This document shows, piece after piece, positions 5,914-6,780 of a stretch of 6,780 nucleotides of DNA. Numbering within the stretch: the stretch's first letter is position 1; each line of letters begins with the position of its first letter. The DNA comes from Planctomycetaceae bacterium UBA969 (GTDB lineage Bacteria > Planctomycetota > Planctomycetia > Gemmatales > Gemmataceae). The notes beneath the pieces are model-generated. The model saw nothing but the letters and a program-made list of their open reading frames with translations, made no database searches and was not told the DNA's origin. The translations under genes were made by a program, and so were the position numbers. Location of the stretch: positions 3,541 to 10,320 of the forward strand of contig DBCB01000159.1 of assembly GCA_002303765.1 (NCBI GenBank), read 5' to 3'.

Positions 5914-6780
5914 ATGATTGTTAGCGAGAACACCACAACCAATCTTCCTATAAGCAATGGCAAGCTAGCCATGTGGCTGTTTCTTGCAACGGAAGTCATG
6001 TTCTTTACCGGGTTACTTGCAACTTGCATGCTCTTAAGAGAAAGCGCCCCAATTCCAGGCGCAGGTATACCTTACTGGCCCAACCAAAAAACCGTTCATG
6101 TCGAACCTTGGCTTGGCGCAGTGAATACCGTTATTTTAATTTGCAGCAGTCTTGCTGTTCTTCTTTCTATCAATGCACTTAAAGCACACAAAATTTCCTC
6201 TTCCCTCTTTTTCCTTGGCACATCTCTTATCCTTGGAACTGTTTTTCTTGGCGTCAAAGCTTTTGAATACAAAGGAAAATTCGCACACGGCATCATCCCA
6301 GGTAAAATCGGGGAGTGCCTGCCTGGAATGTCTGTACAAAGAGAAAAACTACTTCAGCAAAACGGCCTCGCCTATGTTCGCAAAGTACAAACCCAATTAC
6401 GGATCATTTGCGCAGGGGTCACCAATGACAATCTAAAAGATCAATCCGATATCATTAAAAATGCTTACGGACTTTATCTGCTTACCCTCGATGGCAAAGA
6501 TTCCCAAAACGATTACATGAGGCCTTTATCCCCTGCGCAACTAGGCGAGAAAGTAAATCTTTTACTGGCTGAGTACCCCCAATTGCATCTGCCCCCCGCA
6601 ATCCCTAACGGGAATTTATGGGCTTCTTGCTACTTTGCACTTACTGGCGTACATGCAATCCATGTACTATTTGGCTTGGCATTCATGCTAGGAATCTTTG
6701 TAAAAGGCCTTTTTGGCAATCTGCAATCAATGGAAGGTACTTTAGAAGTCACAGGCTTGTATTGGCATTTTTTCGACCTC
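5914..6780 (+). CDS. coxC: Cytochrome c oxidase subunit III, 3' partial
   Basis: Membrane subunit (ctaE in some species) that binds subunit I and helps keep the oxidase stable and proton uptake fast. The frame runs from the ATG to the window edge without a stop: 289 residues, last codon CTC. Helix 1 (17-41) contains ATEVMFFTGLLA; E27 matches the conserved lipid- and DCCD-associated Glu (E90 of bovine subunit III). This makes it the five-helix class that lacks the first two bovine helices. Helices 2 (66-88) and 3 (95-117) follow, ending in FLGVKAFEYKGKF. Helix 4 (about 235-262) carries YFALTGVHAIHVLFG. GTLEVTGLYWHFFDL (275-289) leads into the final helix, beyond the window. Between helices 3 and 4 lies a polar segment of about 100 residues (131-232) where ordinary bacterial subunit III has a short loop. 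The missing end is probably only 20-40 residues. The start is supported by an AAGGA 6 nt upstream. Confidence 0.95.
   Translation, partial: MIVSENTTTNLPISNGKLAMWLFLATEVMFFTGLLATCMLLRESAPIPGAGIPYWPNQKTVHVEPWLGAVNTVILICSSLAVLLSINALKAHKISSSLFFLGTSLILGTVFLGVKAFEYKGKFAHGIIPGKIGECLPGMSVQREKLLQQNGLAYVRKVQTQLRIICAGVTNDNLKDQSDIIKNAYGLYLLTLDGKDSQNDYMRPLSPAQLGEKVNLLLAEYPQLHLPPAIPNGNLWASCYFALTGVHAIHVLFGLAFMLGIFVKGLFGNLQSMEGTLEVTGLYWHFFDL

Noticed and set aside
6152..6436. 94-codon open frame in another phase, crossing the CoxC insertion
   Set aside because: Considered because it could signal a frameshift in coxC, but the coxC frame continues from helix 3 through the insert into helix 4 with family-like sequence on both sides.

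Overview
The window is one tightly packed, co-directional (+ strand) gene cluster for an aerobic respiratory terminal oxidase of the heme-copper superfamily and for the heme A it needs. Nearly every base is coding. Six genes are visible: a diheme cytochrome c cut by the left edge, coxB (subunit II), coxA (subunit I), ctaA (heme A synthase), ctaB (heme O synthase) and coxC (subunit III) cut by the right edge. Gaps are at most 20 nt, and three of the five junctions overlap (4, 8 and 11 nt). Together with Shine-Dalgarno sequences inside the preceding genes, this points to one polycistronic mRNA with coupled translation. No promoter, terminator, RNA gene, mobile element or CRISPR array is visible, and no gene-free stretch exceeds 20 nt.

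Layout: 1-1068 is the periplasmic diheme cytochrome c, the likely electron carrier to the oxidase. 1089-2000 is the CuA subunit. 1997-3850 is the catalytic subunit with all heme and copper ligands. 3843-4991 and 4981-5904 are the two enzymes that convert heme B to heme O and then heme A. 5914-6780 is subunit III up to the window edge. The proposed electron path is cytochrome c to CuA (CoxB), heme a, then the heme a3-CuB centre (CoxA), where O2 is reduced to water with proton pumping. CtaB and CtaA supply the cofactor.

The oxidase belongs to the A2 subtype: helix VI of CoxA carries Tyr-Ser in the YSHPxVY motif in place of the proton-channel glutamate of the A1 type. The other D- and K-channel markers are kept. 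CoxB has no fused cytochrome c domain; a separate gene takes that place.

The organism is an aerobic or facultative bacterium of moderate GC (estimated by eye at about 45%). From memory, the style of the diheme cytochrome, the CoxB start and aromatic patch, and the divergent CtaA resemble Planctomycetota or related phyla. This is an impression, not a search result.

I see no undescribed system. The points most worth a second look are an insertion of about 100 residues in CoxC, an apparent extra helix pair in CtaA, an enlarged CoxA loop, and the heme A genes lying between the genes for subunits I and III.
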